Positions 1 through 6,138 are shown, counted from the first letter of the stretch. The stretch is DNA of 7,097 nt from Verrucomicrobiia bacterium (GCA_030424825.1 JAUHWE010000237.1:1-7097); one strand, 5' to 3'. Notes: generated by a model not told the origin, from the sequence alone. Made by a program: numbers and translations.

Positions 1-1316
1 GTTTCAATTTGGCGCATGGTATCGAGCATCACACCAACCGTGATCAACATCCCCGTACCCCCGAAAAAGATGGCCACACGCATCGGAATATTCGCCTGGA
101 AAAGGAGAATGTCTGGAAAAATCGCGATAACCGTAAGGAAAATCGAACCCGCCAACGTGAGTCGAGTCATGATGAAATCCAGAAACTTCGCTGTCGGAGC
201 ACCTGGACGAACGCCCGGAACATAACCGCCATACTTCTTCAAGTCATCGGCGATCTGGATCGGACGGAACATCACCGAAACCCAAAAGTATGAAAAGAAG
301 AGAATCATGAGACCGAAGATCACGTAGTAAGTCACGCTCCCATGAACCATGTAGTTCGCTATGTTGATCAGCCACTGCTGATCAAGCCAAGCTCCCAACT
401 GAGATATGATCTGCTGTGGAAAGGCCAAAATCGCCGAGGCAAAAATCACCGGCATAACGCCCGAGTAGTTGATTCGCAAAGGCATGAACGAACTTTGCCC
501 CCCATATACTTTTCGCCCGACAACACGCTTTGCGTACTGAACAGGGATTTTACGAACCGCTTGAATCACAGCGACCAATCCCGCTGTAACCCCGACACCC
601 AACGCAATCATTCCGATAGCATGGACGAATGTGAGATTCTCACCTGCTCCAACCGGTCCGAAAAACAATCCGTAGGTCGCTTGAACTGCTCCGGGCAAAT
701 CAGCTAAAATACCAACCGTGATGAGAAGCGATATTCCGTTTCCAATCCCCGATTTCGTAATTTGCTCTCCCAGCCACATCAGCAAGACCGTTCCTGCAGT
801 CAGGAAAACTGTCGATGTGATGAGGAACCAAGTTTTACCCACGATCACGATGTCACCATACTCAGCCAGCGAATAACCCGGAAACAATCGACCGGGATTC
901 TCTAGCGCTAGAATGAGAAGCACCGCTTGAACCGCACAAATGACAACTGTCGCATACCGAGTGTACTGGTTGAGCTTTTGACGGCCCGTCTCTCCCTCTT
1001 GCTGCAAACGGGCAAGGGCAGGAAAAACCGCCCCCATCAATTGAAAGATAATAGATGCAGAAATATAGGGCATAATACCCAAAGCGAAAACGGCTCCTTT
1101 AAGAAGCGCCCCCCCAGTGAACATGTTATACAGTCCGAGTAGACTGCCTCCCCCTTGAGCGGTTTGATCGGCAAAGAACGCCTGCAGTGGCTGCGTATCC
1201 AATCCCGGAAGCGGGATGTTGGCCCCAATTCGAGCAATGAAAAGCAATGACAGCGTCAAAAAGATGCGCTGACGCAATTCAGGGATTTTCAAACAGTTGG
1301 TGAACGCGGATAGCAT
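1..1316 (-). CDS. secY: Protein translocase subunit SecY (3' end outside window)
   Basis: SecY is the ten-helix channel of the Sec translocon; with SecE and SecG it moves unfolded proteins across, or into, the inner membrane. Translating the minus strand from the ATG at 1316 gives 438 uninterrupted residues. The first membrane segment is near residues 17-35. The Gly-rich plug region lies near 55-75, followed by the PYISAS motif (83-88) in the second helix. The cytoplasmic loop RKIPVQYAKR is at about 255-264. The late segment contains FFGGTGMLITVGVMLD (417-432) and the frame runs off the window at QIE. These are typical SecY landmarks, and only a short C-terminal tail should be missing. It lies 24 bp after rplO, the usual end of an spc operon. 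The only purine tract before the start, AAGG, is one base from the ATG, too close to be a normal Shine-Dalgarno, so coupling to rplO is inferred. Identification is very secure. Confidence 0.97.
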   Translation of the reverse strand, partial: MLSAFTNCLKIPELRQRIFLTLSLLFIARIGANIPLPGLDTQPLQAFFADQTAQGGGSLLGLYNMFTGGALLKGAVFALGIMPYISASIIFQLMGAVFPALARLQQEGETGRQKLNQYTRYATVVICAVQAVLLILALENPGRLFPGYSLAEYGDIVIVGKTWFLITSTVFLTAGTVLLMWLGEQITKSGIGNGISLLITVGILADLPGAVQATYGLFFGPVGAGENLTFVHAIGMIALGVGVTAGLVAVIQAVRKIPVQYAKRVVGRKVYGGQSSFMPLRINYSGVMPVIFASAILAFPQQIISQLGAWLDQQWLINIANYMVHGSVTYYVIFGLMILFFSYFWVSVMFRPIQIADDLKKYGGYVPGVRPGAPTAKFLDFIMTRLTLAGSIFLTVIAIFPDILLFQANIPMRVAIFFGGTGMLITVGVMLDTMRQIE

Positions 1317-1340
1317 GCCTTGTCAGTCTGGGTAGATTTC

Positions 1341-1823
1341 TTACTCGCTGACTTCGCCAGCGTCTTCAGCAGGAGCTTCAAGCACAACCGCTTCGCCTCC
1401 AGCCTTCTCGATCTTCTCTTTGGCTGAACCGCTAAACTTCTCAGCGGAAATCTTGAGCGCTCTGCCTAGTTCGCCTTCACCCAAAATTTTCAGCGGATTA
1501 GCGTTCATGCGAACGAGTCCTGCAGCAGCGAGCAGTTCACGATTCACTTCCTTGACCGACTCGTCCAGTCGGGCGAGCTCGCCAACGTTGACCGTCTCGT
1601 AATAAGTCTTGAAGTTCTTGTTGTTGAACCCACGGCGTGGGAGCTTCCGAAATAATGGCATCTGGCCGCCTTCGAAGCCAATCCGGATACCGCCACCTGA
1701 ACGGGCAGTTTGTCCTTTGCCACCACGACCGGATGTTTTTCCGTGTCCACCGCCTTCACCGCAACCAACACGCTTGCGGCGATGGACGGCTCCTTTAACA
1801 TTTGAAAGATTGTGTAGTCTCAT
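1341..1823 (-). CDS. rplO: 50S ribosomal protein L15
   Basis: L15 is a late-assembling large-subunit protein that threads a long basic N-terminal arm into 23S rRNA. The 160 residues begin MRLHNL. They continue with the Gly/Arg-rich extension KRVGCGEGGGHGKTSGRGGKG (about 17-37) and the conserved GFEGGQMPLFRKLPRRGF stretch (49-66). The globular C-terminal domain ends around AEKFSGSAKEKIEKAGGEA (127-145). The length exceeds the usual 144-150 because of an acidic tail, PAEDAGEVSE. The start is fixed by the family-typical N-terminus; no strong Shine-Dalgarno precedes it. It sits 26 bp after rpsE with no rpmD between them, and 24 bp before secY. The N-terminal style resembles PVC-group L15 proteins (from memory). 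Confidence 0.97.
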   Translation of the reverse strand: MRLHNLSNVKGAVHRRKRVGCGEGGGHGKTSGRGGKGQTARSGGGIRIGFEGGQMPLFRKLPRRGFNNKNFKTYYETVNVGELARLDESVKEVNRELLAAAGLVRMNANPLKILGEGELGRALKISAEKFSGSAKEKIEKAGGEAVVLEAPAEDAGEVSE

Positions 1824-1849
1824 GATTCGAGTCTTTTCTAAAACTTAGA

Positions 1850-2521
1850 TTAGGAACGAAGAAGTTTGTAGTCTTCGAACGTTTTCAACTTCCGCAGGCC
1901 ATCGAGGGTCGCGTTGACAACCGCGTTAGCGTTGTTCGAGCCAAGCGACTTGGTCAAAACGTTGTGCACGCCCGCTGCTTCAAGCACGGCACGAACCCCG
2001 CCACCGGCGATGATTCCTGTACCCGTAGTTGCAGGACGCAAAAGAACCTTGCCTCCGTCAGCTTCACCAAGAACTTCGTGTGGAATGGTGTCACCCTTGA
2101 GCTTGATGGGCTCGAGATTTCTACGAGCGCCTTCACTGCCCTTTCGAATCGACTCGGGAACTTCGTTCGCCTTGCCATATCCAACACCGATTTTTCCAGC
2201 GCGATCGCCTACAACCACCAGAGCGGAAAAGCTGAACCGACGTCCCCCTTTGACTACTTTGGCACAACGGTTGATGAATACGACCTTCTCAAAAATGCCA
2301 TCATCAGGCTTTTCTTCTTCGCGTCGTCCGCGATTACCGCCTCTAGGCCCGCGATTGCCACCTTGTCCACGATTTCCTCCAGCGCCACGAGGACCGCCTT
2401 GTCCACGGGGACCACCTTGTCCACGAGGGCCGCCTTGTCCACGAGGGCCACTATCAGCGGGATTGCTGGCCGCAGGAGCGCTTTCGGTCGTATTCGGAGT
2501 TTGATTTGTTTCTGTGCTCAT
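1850..2521 (-). CDS. rpsE: 30S ribosomal protein S5 with Gly/Arg-rich N-terminal extension
   Basis: S5 binds 16S rRNA on the solvent side of the small subunit. With S3 and S4 it lines the mRNA entry channel, and it affects decoding fidelity. The 223 residues exceed the usual ~166. Residues 1-24 are Ser/Thr/Ala/Glu-rich; 25-67 are Gly/Arg-rich repeats (GPRGQG units, then GNRG-type units); 68-74 are acidic (EEEKPDD). The conserved fold starts near FEKVVFINR (77-85). It contains the VKGGRRFSF loop (90-98), where spectinomycin-resistance changes map in other bacteria; the KGG is intact. It continues with [10 protein letters not shown] (113-122) and the [21 protein letters not shown] block (167-187). 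The start is 7 bp after rplR with no Shine-Dalgarno. The first in-frame Met leads straight into the extension; initiation further in cannot be excluded, but no Met occurs elsewhere in the extension. Confidence 0.97.
   Translation of the reverse strand: MSTETNQTPNTTESAPAASNPADSGPRGQGGPRGQGGPRGQGGPRGAGGNRGQGGNRGPRGGNRGRREEEKPDDGIFEKVVFINRCAKVVKGGRRFSFSALVVVGDRAGKIGVGYGKANEVPESIRKGSEGARRNLEPIKLKGDTIPHEVLGEADGGKVLLRPATTGTGIIAGGGVRAVLEAAGVHNVLTKSLGSNNANAVVNATLDGLRKLKTFEDYKLLRS
2360..2449 (-). repeat. 18-bp tandem repeat inside rpsE (five units)
   Basis: Five consecutive 18-bp units encode residues 25-54 of S5. The plus-strand consensus is rccttgtccacgagggcc. Units at 2432-2449 and 2414-2431 differ by one base; the unit at 2396-2413 differs from the first by two. 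The units at 2378-2395 and 2360-2377 are more diverged (GPRGAG and GNRGQG). Because the unit is a multiple of three, gain or loss of copies would keep the reading frame. The near-identity of the first three suggests recent duplication by slippage. Confidence 0.9.
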
Positions 2522-2528
2522 AGGGCAA

Positions 2529-2891
2529 TTAGAAGTCTAGGCCGGCCTCACGAGCGGCATCTGCAAACGTTTTGACACATCCATGGTATTTGCGGCCATT
2601 ACGGTCGAATACCACTTTTTCAATACCAGAGTCCTTCGCCTTTTCACCGAAGGACTTTCCGAGAGCAGACGCGCCGTCTTTGTTGGCTTTCAAATTCTGC
2701 TCACGCAGCTCTTTCGCTACGGTAGATACAAACAAAAGCGTCTTACCCTCGTCATCATTGATAGCCTGGGCGTAGATATGCTTATTGCTGAAATGCACAC
2801 TCAACCGTGGACGCTCTGCAGTGCCCGCAATTTTTTTGCGGATACGCCAGCGTCTCTTTTGTTCGAGCTCTCTTTTCTTTTGGATTTTCAT
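2529..2891 (-). CDS. rplR: 50S ribosomal protein L18
   Basis: L18 binds 5S rRNA and, with L5, anchors it in the central protuberance of the large subunit. The 120 residues match the usual length. The very basic N-terminus (1-20, [15 protein letters not shown]) is followed by the conserved [16 protein letters not shown] segment (28-43). The C-terminal core has [26 protein letters not shown] (93-118), the family's typical ending. It lies 46 bp after rplF and 7 bp before rpsE. No convincing Shine-Dalgarno precedes the ATG, only an A-rich AAAAGA tract. The gene order supports the call. Confidence 0.97.
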   Translation of the reverse strand: MKIQKKRELEQKRRWRIRKKIAGTAERPRLSVHFSNKHIYAQAINDDEGKTLLFVSTVAKELREQNLKANKDGASALGKSFGEKAKDSGIEKVVFDRNGRKYHGCVKTFADAAREAGLDF

Positions 2892-2937
2892 TTCGAAATT
2901 CTTTTAAAGGTTATTCCTAAAAGGATAGCGATCAGCC
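2892..2937 (-). other. rplF-rplR intergenic gap with AT-rich inverted repeats
   Basis: This 46-bp spacer is wider than most junctions here. On the transcribed strand it carries CTTTTA followed 11 bases later by TAAAAG, and an overlapping imperfect TATCCT/AGGAATA pairing, so only one of the two hairpins could form at a time. Both are AU-rich and weak. I see no promoter and no Shine-Dalgarno at a suitable distance: the AGGA in the repeat lies well over 20 bases from the rplR ATG. A function is not established. Confidence 0.3.
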
Positions 2938-3477
2938 TTAAGCGACCGTCTTTCCTTCCTTACGGATTTCATGCTGTCCAACGATATGGACCCCTTTGCC
3001 CTTGTAAGGCTCAACAGGATGGTAGTGACGAATCGAAGCCGCGGCTTGTCCCACGATCTGTTTGTCGATTCCTTCGATCTTCAGCTTCGTGCCGTTGTCC
3101 GTGACCGTGATCGTCACACCTTCTGGGATGTCATAGTTGATATCGTGAGAGAAGCCGAGTTTCAGCAAGAGGGTTTTGCCCTTCAACGTCGCATTGTAAC
3201 CAACCCCGCTGATCTCAATATCTTTCGAGAATCCGTTCACAACGCCCTCAACCATTCCATTAACGATAGAACGAGAAGTCCCGTACATGGCATTGGCAAA
3301 GCGCGTCTTGTTCGAAGGCGATACCTTGATCTCACCGTCAGCGACCTCAAAGGCGACATCACTGACGAAATTCTTAGACAGCTCTCCCTTTGGTCCTTTG
3401 ACCGTAATGGTCGATCCTTCGATCTTTACCTCAACCTTTTCAGGTATGGCAATTGGTAGTTTTCCTATTCTGCTCAT
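2938..3477 (-). CDS. rplF: 50S ribosomal protein L6
   Basis: L6 is a two-domain protein near the base of the L7/L12 stalk that supports the factor-binding region of the large subunit. The 179 residues are full length. The canonical start MSRIGKLPIAIP is followed by ITVKGPKGEL (24-33) in the first domain. ISGVGYNATLKGKTLLLKLGFSH (89-111) opens the second domain. The C-terminal signature is present as VEPYKGKGV (155-163), with GQAAASIR just before it. The start is supported by a good Shine-Dalgarno (AGAGGA) eight bases upstream, partly inside the gap after rpsH. Spacing is 15 bp from rpsH. Confidence 0.98.
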   Translation of the reverse strand: MSRIGKLPIAIPEKVEVKIEGSTITVKGPKGELSKNFVSDVAFEVADGEIKVSPSNKTRFANAMYGTSRSIVNGMVEGVVNGFSKDIEISGVGYNATLKGKTLLLKLGFSHDINYDIPEGVTITVTDNGTKLKIEGIDKQIVGQAAASIRHYHPVEPYKGKGVHIVGQHEIRKEGKTVA

Positions 3478-3485
3478 TATTCGCG

Positions 3486-3491
3486 TCCTCT
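3486..3491 (-). promoter_or_regulatory. Shine-Dalgarno of rplF
   Basis: AGAGGA on the minus strand lies eight bases before the rplF ATG, just after the rpsH stop codon. It is one of only four clear Shine-Dalgarno sequences among the visible gene starts. Confidence 0.75.
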
Positions 3492-3492
3492 T

Positions 3493-3888
3493 CTACCAAA
3501 CGTTGCAGACCATTTCGCCACCAATTTTCTGGCGACGCGCATCGCGATCCTTCATAATACCCTTTGGGGTAGTGAGGATGCAGACACCCAGTCCATTGAG
3601 AACTCGAGGAATATCCGAGCTCTTAGAATAAAGCCGAAGACCTGGACGGCTAACCCGTTCCAGTCCATTAATTGAGGGCTCGCCACCCACGTACTTCAGT
3701 TGGACCACAAGCGTCTTGTGTCCCCGTTCATCCTTGGCATCTGAAAAGCCTGTAATGAATCCTTCCTCTTTCAAAATGCGGGCAATCTCTGCCTTCATTT
3801 TTGAATGAGGAGAAACACATTCGTCTTTTCCGGCGCTCGATGCGTTGCGGATGCGTGTTAGAAAATCGCTGATTGGATCAGTATGCAT
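3493..3888 (-). CDS. rpsH: 30S ribosomal protein S8
   Basis: S8 is a primary 16S rRNA binder of the small subunit's central domain; in E. coli it also represses the spc operon by binding its mRNA near rplE. The 131 residues match the family. The N-terminus DPISDFLTRIRNA (4-16) is characteristic. The C-terminal RNA-binding block is ILTTPKGIMKDRDARRQKIGGE (104-125), ending VCNVW. The start is fixed because an in-frame TAA lies three codons upstream of the ATG. No Shine-Dalgarno is visible. It follows rpsN after an unusually long 92-bp gap and precedes rplF by 15 bp. Confidence 0.97.
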   Translation of the reverse strand: MHTDPISDFLTRIRNASSAGKDECVSPHSKMKAEIARILKEEGFITGFSDAKDERGHKTLVVQLKYVGGEPSINGLERVSRPGLRLYSKSSDIPRVLNGLGVCILTTPKGIMKDRDARRQKIGGEMVCNVW

Positions 3889-3980
3889 GTTTATTTAGGT
3901 TTCGACCGGGTGATATCCACATTCCCGGAGTGCGCAGAGGCGCTAAAATTGAATAAGTAATAAATTTTGGAGTGACAGGC
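3889..3980 (-). other. 92-bp rpsN-rpsH gap with two small inverted repeats
   Basis: This is the longest gap in the window. Two perfect inverted repeats are visible: a 5-bp stem at 3906-3910 and 3924-3928 with a 13-base loop, and a 4-bp stem, GCGC, at 3932-3935 and 3940-3943 with a 4-base loop. The first ends 17 bases before the rpsH start. The rpsN frame happens to stay open for 29 codons past its TAG, to a TAA two bases before the rpsH ATG. Since S14 already ends canonically, I read that as chance. There is no Shine-Dalgarno and no credible -35/-10 pair. A regulatory role is only possible, not shown. Confidence 0.35.
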
Positions 3981-4286
3981 CTACCAAGAAGATTTGGTAA
4001 CGCCAGGTATTTTTCCATCTAGAGCAAGCTCTCTGAAAGTTAGACGCGACAATCCGTAGCGGCGAATGAATGCCCTTGGACGCCCCGTCACGTTGCAGCG
4101 ATTACGAATTCTGATCTTGGAGGAGTCGCGAGGCATTTTGTTAAGCTTGCGCTGCGCCTTATAGAATTCTTCGTCCGTCGTGTCTGGACTAGCGAGGATC
4201 GCCTTGAGTTCAGCCCGTTTTGGACCGAGGCGCTCCACGAGGCGGCGACGTTTTTCGTTACGTGCGATTGATGATTTTTTTGCCAT
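3981..4286 (-). CDS. rpsN: 30S ribosomal protein S14, long zinc-free type
   Basis: S14 sits in the head of the small subunit and helps S3 and S10 assemble. The 101 residues match the long, zinc-free form (as in E. coli) rather than the ~61-residue form with four zinc-binding cysteines. Only one cysteine is present, Cys64 in [13 protein letters not shown] (61-73). The basic N-terminal arm [20 protein letters not shown] leads into a helical insert (20-50). The C-terminus [24 protein letters not shown] is canonical. The start is six bases after the rplE stop with no Shine-Dalgarno, so coupling to rplE is likely. It is followed by the 92-bp gap before rpsH. Confidence 0.98.
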   Translation of the reverse strand: MAKKSSIARNEKRRRLVERLGPKRAELKAILASPDTTDEEFYKAQRKLNKMPRDSSKIRIRNRCNVTGRPRAFIRRYGLSRLTFRELALDGKIPGVTKSSW

Positions 4287-4292
4287 GTTAAA

Positions 4293-4904
4293 TTACGCTG
4301 CGGTTTCGCCTTCTTCAGTTTTACTCTCAGGAGGAGTGTTGTCTTTCGTCTCTTGAGCTTCTCTCTTACGGAAAGGCATTCCTAGAAGGTCGAGCAATTC
4401 ATAACCTTCCTTGTCCGTCTTCGCAGAGGTTACAATTGTGAATTCCAAGCCCGATTGGCGCTTAATCGAATCCACTGAAATTTCAGGGAAGATCGTGATA
4501 TCTGTGATACCGAGTGAGTAGTTTCCGTTGCCATCGAACTTCTGCGGGATACCGCGAAAATCTCGAATTGCTGGCAGCGATACCGCAATCAAACGAAGCA
4601 GAAAGTCCCACATGCGATCACCACGAAGGGTTACCTTGCAGCCAATTGGCATCTCTTCACGCAGCTTGAAATTAGCAATGCTCTTCTTCGCGAGCGTCTT
4701 AACCGGACTCTGTCCTGCGATGAGACCCATGTTCTTCACGGCCTCTTCCATGACGCTCTTGTCCAGCAATGCGCTCACTCCCATGTTGAGAACCACTTTC
4801 TCAATACGTGGGATCTGGTACTTGTTCTTGTAGCCGCGAGACTTTTTTAGTCCTTCAACGACTGTCGTTTCGTAGTGTTCTTTTAGAAAATTTTGAGAGC
4901 TCAT
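4293..4904 (-). CDS. rplE: 50S ribosomal protein L5 with acidic C-terminal tail
   Basis: L5 binds 5S rRNA in the central protuberance and contacts the P-site tRNA and the 30S head. The core matches the family: IPRIEKVVLNMGV (31-43), the GQSPVKTLAKKSIANFKLRE segment (64-83), RDFRGIPQKFDGNGNYSLGI (114-133) and the closing LLDLLGMPFRK (170-180). Classical L5 ends at about this FRK. Here 23 further residues follow (REAQETKDNT..TEEGETAA), acidic and probably disordered, giving 203 instead of ~179. The start follows a 50-bp gap after rplX with no Shine-Dalgarno. The ATG is flanked by AGCT on both sides, and its last bases overlap a TGA in the rplX frame. Confidence 0.98.
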   Translation of the reverse strand: MSSQNFLKEHYETTVVEGLKKSRGYKNKYQIPRIEKVVLNMGVSALLDKSVMEEAVKNMGLIAGQSPVKTLAKKSIANFKLREEMPIGCKVTLRGDRMWDFLLRLIAVSLPAIRDFRGIPQKFDGNGNYSLGITDITIFPEISVDSIKRQSGLEFTIVTSAKTDKEGYELLDLLGMPFRKREAQETKDNTPPESKTEEGETAA

Positions 4905-4954
4905 AGCTTCTGTCCGGATTTCCGACCCGGAACGGGTTCAGTTCTCGATATTGA
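4905..4954 (-). other. rplX-rplE gap with small hairpin
   Basis: This 50-bp spacer contains a perfect inverted repeat, ACCCG / CGGGT, with a 3-base loop (4925-4929 and 4933-4937). A second short self-complementary element, AGCT-ATG-AGCT, has the rplE start codon in its loop. The rplX frame remains open through the gap for 17 codons after its TAA and ends at a TGA overlapping the rplE ATG as ATGA. In E. coli the S8 repression site lies at the equivalent junction; I could not recognise an S8-type internal loop here, so any regulatory role is conjecture. Confidence 0.35.
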
Positions 4955-5212
4955 TTAGCTTTTCGTGCCCTGACGCTCATCGAATTTCGAAGCAAGCATC
5001 AGATTGGAAATGTGAATAGAGCCTTCGCGTTCCGCGATTTGGCCGTCGGGATTCTCTTCCGATTTCTTAAGGTGGCGCTTGACCATCATGAGTCCCTCGA
5101 TCACAGCCCGGTCTTTCGCCGTGCGAAGCTCTAGGATTTTGCCACGCTTGCCCTTTTCTTTACCTGAAAGGACAACCACCTCGTCGCCTTGTTTTACGTG
5201 TGTCTTAGCCAT
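4955..5212 (-). CDS. rplX: 50S ribosomal protein L24, short form
   Basis: L24 starts large-subunit assembly by binding the 5' part of 23S rRNA and sits near the exit of the peptide tunnel. The KOW motif is clear: VKQGDEVVVLSGKEKGKRGKI (6-26). It is followed by AVIEGLMMVKRHLKK (36-50) and the strand GSIHISNLML (64-73). The protein has 85 residues against ~104 in E. coli: the usual C-terminal segment with a second RVGF-like strand is missing and replaced by ASKFDERQGTKS. It begins two bases after the rplN stop, with a strong Shine-Dalgarno (GGAGGT) inside the last codons of rplN. The frame is open for 17 more codons beyond the TAA. Short L24 proteins do exist, so this may be native. Confidence 0.95.
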   Translation of the reverse strand: MAKTHVKQGDEVVVLSGKEKGKRGKILELRTAKDRAVIEGLMMVKRHLKKSEENPDGQIAEREGSIHISNLMLASKFDERQGTKS

Positions 5213-5214
5213 TG

Positions 5215-5580
5215 TTAAAGTACCTCCGGAGCTAGCGAGACAATCTTCATGAATTGTTTCGTACGAAGTTCACGCGCGACCGGCCCGAATATACGAGTGC
5301 CACGCGGATTTCCGTTGTTATCAAGTAGTACAATCGCATTGCTGTCGAAGCGCAGGTAGCTCCCGTCGCGACGGCGAATAGGCGCCTTTGTGCGAACCAC
5401 GACTGCTTTGACTACCGTGCCCTTTTTGACAGACGAATCCACACTCGCCTCCTTGATATTAACGACAATGACATCGCCAATATCGGCAGTCTTCTTGCGC
5501 TGCCCCAAGCGACGGATCATATGGGCCCGTTTTGCGCCTGTGTTATCTGCAATTTGCAGTTCTGAACGTAATTGAATCAT
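5215..5580 (-). CDS. rplN: 50S ribosomal protein L14
   Basis: L14 lies on the interface side of the large subunit, contacts L19 and 16S rRNA in a bridge between subunits, and is the docking site of the silencing factor RsfS. The 121 residues match the family's ~122. The N-terminus [20 protein letters not shown] is canonical. [11 protein letters not shown] (35-45) and the signature region [26 protein letters not shown] (58-86) follow. [15 protein letters not shown] (92-106) and [10 protein letters not shown] close it. The start has a good Shine-Dalgarno, AAGGAG, ten bases upstream and overlapping the rpsQ stop. Only two bases separate it from rplX. Confidence 0.98.
   Translation of the reverse strand: MIQLRSELQIADNTGAKRAHMIRRLGQRKKTADIGDVIVVNIKEASVDSSVKKGTVVKAVVVRTKAPIRRRDGSYLRFDSNAIVLLDNNGNPRGTRIFGPVARELRTKQFMKIVSLAPEVL
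5222..5227 (-). promoter_or_regulatory. Shine-Dalgarno of rplX, within rplN
   Basis: GGAGGT, nine bases before the rplX ATG, lies within the last codons of rplN (Pro-Glu-Val). It is the strongest ribosome-binding site in the window and fits tight coupling of L14 and L24 synthesis. Confidence 0.8.
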
Positions 5581-5590
5581 TTTTGATTAG

Positions 5591-5596
5591 CTCCTT
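5591..5596 (-). promoter_or_regulatory. Shine-Dalgarno of rplN
   Basis: AAGGAG on the minus strand lies ten bases before the rplN ATG and overlaps the last base of the rpsQ stop codon. Confidence 0.75.
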
Positions 5597-5913
5597 TATT
5601 CAGCAGAGGCTGCTTCAGTCTTCTCGACTTCCTCTTCCTTCAGTCCGCCTGCAACGGGAGCCCGGTCGATCACTCGAACCAAACGCCAGCGCTTTAAACG
5701 GCTTATGGGACGTGTCTCCATAATTTCAACACGATCACCAAGTGCAGCATCGTTGCTCTCGTCATGAACGTGGACAACAGTCTTGCGATTGATCACCTTG
5801 CGATAACGAGGATGAGGAATCTTATAATTGTACGTAACCTTGATTGACTTGTCTCCAGAGATTGAAGTCACAAACCCGATTAGATTTTTTCTGCTATTGC
5901 GAGAGTTTTCCAT
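5596..5913 (-). CDS. rpsQ: 30S ribosomal protein S17 with acidic C-terminal tail
   Basis: S17 is a primary 16S rRNA binder with an OB fold that acts early in assembly of the small subunit's 5' domain. The conserved parts are GFVTSISGDKSIKV (13-26) and HPRYRKVINRKTVVHVHDESN (34-54). The signature GDRVEIMETRPISRLKRWRLV (59-79) follows. Most bacterial S17 proteins end shortly after this, at about 84 residues. Here the protein runs to 105 with a tail rich in Glu and Ala (LKEEEVEKTEAASAE). The start is 18 bp after rpmC, with at best a weak GAGAA tract upstream. The N-terminus MENSRNSRKNLIG is family-like. Confidence 0.97.
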   Translation of the reverse strand: MENSRNSRKNLIGFVTSISGDKSIKVTYNYKIPHPRYRKVINRKTVVHVHDESNDAALGDRVEIMETRPISRLKRWRLVRVIDRAPVAGGLKEEEVEKTEAASAE

Positions 5914-5931
5914 GGCGTATCAGTTCTCTAT

Positions 5932-6138
5932 TTAAGCGGTCTTCGATTCCGCCAGGATTTTCTCACTGCGAATAGTTTCCATCCGCGCGATATCCCTACG
6001 GCGCTGAGTCAGCTCCGCTGTGTTTTCAACCTGTCCTGTTTGCTTGCGCAGCTTCAATTCGAGAAGTTGATCGCGCGTATCGCGAATCGATTTCTCCAAT
6101 TCTGGGAGCGAAAGTTCCTTGATGTCCTTTACCTTCAT
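5932..6138 (-). CDS. rpmC: 50S ribosomal protein L29
   Basis: L29 is a small helical-hairpin protein beside the peptide tunnel exit, next to L23, forming part of the docking surface for the signal recognition particle, trigger factor and SecY. The 68 residues are of normal length. The start [16 protein letters not shown] (1-16) is followed by the first long helix [19 protein letters not shown] (22-40). The second helix has [15 protein letters not shown] (46-60), matching the family's conserved arginine pattern. The start is supported by AAGGA nine bases upstream. It lies 21 bp after rplP and 18 bp before rpsQ. Confidence 0.97.
   Translation of the reverse strand: MKVKDIKELSLPELEKSIRDTRDQLLELKLRKQTGQVENTAELTQRRRDIARMETIRSEKILAESKTA

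Noticed and set aside
342..1142. Plus-strand open frames opposite secY
   Set aside because: The minus strand here translates without interruption into SecY with all its landmarks; the plus-strand frames give charged sequences of no recognisable family.
2538..2547. Ten-base palindrome AGGCCGGCCT near the end of rplR
   Set aside because: It lies within coding sequence for the conserved L18 ending (Glu-Ala-Gly-Leu) and has no poly-U tract or other sign of a terminator or operator.
1914..2575. Long plus-strand open frames of about 200 codons opposite rpsE
   Set aside because: They lie antisense to the well-supported S5 gene. Their products are low-complexity mirrors of the Gly/Arg repeat (Pro/Cys-rich or Ser/Thr-rich) and have no family resemblance.
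2971..3459. A 162-codon plus-strand open frame opposite rplF
   Set aside because: It lies wholly antisense to a canonical L6 gene. The reading is explained by codon bias of the real gene, with no recognisable domain.
3889..3980. Extension of S14 by 29 codons through the rpsN-rpsH gap
   Set aside because: S14 already ends with its canonical GKIPGV..SSW C-terminus. An open run of 29 codons after a stop is not improbable, and the sequence resembles nothing in the S14 family.
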